64,000 nucleotides of DNA. Origin: Croceivirga radicis. GTDB lineage: Bacteria > Bacteroidota > Bacteroidia > Flavobacteriales > Flavobacteriaceae. Below are positions 62,401 to 64,000 of the stretch, in pieces. The stretch spans positions 62,001 through 126,000 of the forward strand of contig NZ_MTBC01000010.1 in assembly GCF_002072105.2 (NCBI RefSeq). The letters are read 5' to 3'. Position numbers and translations under genes: made by a program. The notes beneath the pieces were generated by a model. It did no database searches. It was not told the origin of the DNA and saw only the letters and a list, made by a program, of their open reading frames with translations. Within the stretch, counting starts at the first letter, position 1. The number at the start of each line of letters is the position of its first letter.

Positions 62401-64000
62401 TTAATATCCTGGATTCTGAATATTGTCTTTTTGTTCCGGAGTTAAAGGAGCCCCCTCACTACTATACACACCATCGAGAAAAGTTTGCGGTATGGGTCTT
62501 AAAACATGGTAGTCTTGAATAAAAGGAGCCGCACCTGGATTGTAAGCCCTGGTTCTTTCTACCAAAGTTAAGGTTCTACTTAAATCTTCCCATCGGTGCC
62601 ACTCGCCCATTAATTCTCTAGACCTTTCGTTTAATAGAAAACATAACATACGATCATAATCACTAGCATAACCCAATTTTGCTATGATAGCCTCATCTTC
62701 TTCTGGCAAATCGCTAATACTTGTTACCATTAAATCAGTGGCAGCAGTAGTAACTGGGATATTATTGGATTCATAATATGAATTTTCGTTCATATATGAG
62801 TTGTGTTCAAACGGCTGTGAAAAATCTGAGGTTGGATATGCCTCCGCCCCATCTGTGTAATAAGAACGGTCTTCCCCATCTTGGTATGCCGCACGCATTC
62901 TTACCTCATTAATGTAAGCCAATGCCTGTGCGTAAGTGCCCATTCTTATATGGGCTTCTGCTGCCATTAAATAGGTTTCTGCGGATCGCGCCAATATTTC
63001 ATCTCGCATTCCCCTGTTATCATTTATAGAGTTTCTGGCGGAATCAAAATGTTTGGATAAGGATGGGAATCTAGGTTCCGCCAGCAAAGAAACGCCGTCC
63101 GCAGCATGCGCTACATAAACATGTGGAATGGTTTTACCGTTGTAAAGAATATCTGGATTGTTATTGTTCTTGGTAAATTCAAAACGATCATCCTCTGGGG
63201 AGTTTATTATATAGAGGATACCTAAATCGACACCCGGAACGTATTCTACCGGTCCAAAGGTACCATCATCAAAAGTACCTCCTCTATTTACCCTATGCTT
63301 TGTTCTAAACGTTTTCCAAAAACGAGAATCGTTAATTTTGTCATAAGCATCATAGGCAAAATAAGTAGGTGCCAAACGACTGTACGGTCTCATTCCGGTT
63401 AAATCACGTCTCATCATTGGTAAATCATCGTAACGAGCCGTAAAAGCAACATGATGAAAGTTACTATACGCTGCATGGGTTGCCTTGCTAAACTGAGCAG
63501 ATAATATTAGTTCAGGCAAAAATTCATTTGCCCCATCTGGCTCTGTATAAGCCCAAATATCCTGAAAATTAGGCGCTAACGGATGGTTGGCTATTACCTC
63601 ATCACACAAATCTACAACACGTTGCAAATCTGCATCTTTGGTGCCCGAATTCCAAGAATCATTGATTTCACTGGCTCTGGTTAAATATGCCTTGGCTAAA
63701 TAATGTGCCACGGCATCTCTTGTTATTTTTACCGGCGCTTGAGCAGAGTTATCCAACAAGTCATACGCTTGAGTTAAATCTGATATTACTTGTGCCAAAA
63801 CTTCTTCGGCAGAAGCTCTTGTAAATTCTAACTCAACAGTAGAACTCGGCTCTAGCTTTAAGGGTACACCACCATATTGCCTAACCAGCTTAAGGTAATT
63901 GTACGCCCTTAAAAAGTAACCTTCTCCAAGTGCGGTTCTCTTTACCGCAGGATTTGTAGATTCTATATTTGTAGCAGACGATATGAGTTGATTGGTCATA
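62401..64000 (-). CDS. SusD/RagB-family nutrient-binding protein (N-terminus beyond window)
   Basis: At least 532 residues; the first Met seen (MTNQLISSATN) is near the window edge and probably internal, because SusD proteins begin with a lipobox and ~100 more residues. Features: GYFLRAYNYLKLVRQYGGVP, YLAKAYLTRA, YLMAAEAHIRMGTYAQALAY and INEVRMRAAYQ, ERSRELMGEWHRWEDLSR and the end NIQNPGY. Partner SusC must lie beyond the edge. The GH115 gene is ~160 nt downstream. Confidence 0.93.
   Translation of the reverse strand, partial: MTNQLISSATNIESTNPAVKRTALGEGYFLRAYNYLKLVRQYGGVPLKLEPSSTVELEFTRASAEEVLAQVISDLTQAYDLLDNSAQAPVKITRDAVAHYLAKAYLTRASEINDSWNSGTKDADLQRVVDLCDEVIANHPLAPNFQDIWAYTEPDGANEFLPELILSAQFSKATHAAYSNFHHVAFTARYDDLPMMRRDLTGMRPYSRLAPTYFAYDAYDKINDSRFWKTFRTKHRVNRGGTFDDGTFGPVEYVPGVDLGILYIINSPEDDRFEFTKNNNNPDILYNGKTIPHVYVAHAADGVSLLAEPRFPSLSKHFDSARNSINDNRGMRDEILARSAETYLMAAEAHIRMGTYAQALAYINEVRMRAAYQDGEDRSYYTDGAEAYPTSDFSQPFEHNSYMNENSYYESNNIPVTTAATDLMVTSISDLPEEDEAIIAKLGYASDYDRMLCFLLNERSRELMGEWHRWEDLSRTLTLVERTRAYNPGAAPFIQDYHVLRPIPQTFLDGVYSSEGAPLTPEQKDNIQNPGY

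Overview
The window looks like chromosomal DNA of a marine Flavobacteriaceae bacterium (Bacteroidota; Zobellia/Maribacter-like, genus not provable from this alone). The reasons are low GC, SusC/SusD pairs, FecR/ECF-sigma control, TonB-dependent barrels with CarboxypepD_reg domains, Bacteroidota-type signal peptides and lipoboxes, a GH115 alpha-glucuronidase, and a TAnnTTTG-type promoter in front of the initiator tRNA.

Layout. 1-8.7 kb is housekeeping: an outer-membrane beta-barrel receptor cut by the window edge, der, an aldo/keto reductase, a SYLF lipid-binding protein, then AGCS symporter-trmH-era on the minus strand. 8.8-11 kb holds an arylsulfotransferase-like lipoprotein, tRNA-fMet with promoter and terminator, and a decayed tyrosine integrase fragment. 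12.2-17 kb is an accessory block of single minus-strand genes separated by hairpin-forming repeats. 17-20 kb has an orphan HsdR N-terminal nuclease fragment and a composite UvrD-type helicase/nuclease. 20.3-28.8 kb is a complete ECF sigma - FecR - SusC - SusD - tandem GDPD locus, probably for glycerophosphodiesters. 29-33.5 kb and 36-40.3 kb are two more blocks of the hairpin-separated accessory genes, flanking an HxlR-controlled quinone/peroxide module (33.9-36 kb). 40.4-51.9 kb carries a heme oxygenase, bacteriophytochrome kinase and response regulator, an RluA-type pseudouridine synthase, a metallopeptidase-like protein, a ZIP transporter, a subclass B1 metallo-beta-lactamase, an esterase and a Crp/Fnr regulator. 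52-55.1 kb is a further accessory block. 55.2-59.5 kb has a second PAS kinase/response regulator pair, CsbD, a nucleoside deaminase and a sterol desaturase-family protein. 59.8-64 kb is the end of a glucuronoxylan-type PUL (GH115 and a partial SusD).

The most interesting signal is a set of integron-like gene cassettes without a visible integron integrase. At least seven minus-strand units are bounded by 9-12 bp boxes (5' GTT/CGTT-N... before the gene and the exact reverse complement after it). The box sequence differs from unit to unit but matches within a unit. Each gene is followed by a 65-200 bp imperfect hairpin whose arms show compensatory base changes. This is how integron cassettes behave (R'' complementary to the cassette's own 5' boundary, folded attC), but the boxes are not the canonical GTTRRRY/RYYYAAC. 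Many units also carry a second conserved element of about 90 bp between the hairpin and the gene. That element contains an approximately 20 bp palindrome (perfect in one copy, with compensatory changes in others) and a nearly invariant core (GTATAAAACTACTAAATCTT). Cargo includes two GIY-YIG proteins, a serine hydrolase with a DUF6090 protein, a Zn-alcohol dehydrogenase, a LOG-family protein, a CPBP protease and several unknowns.
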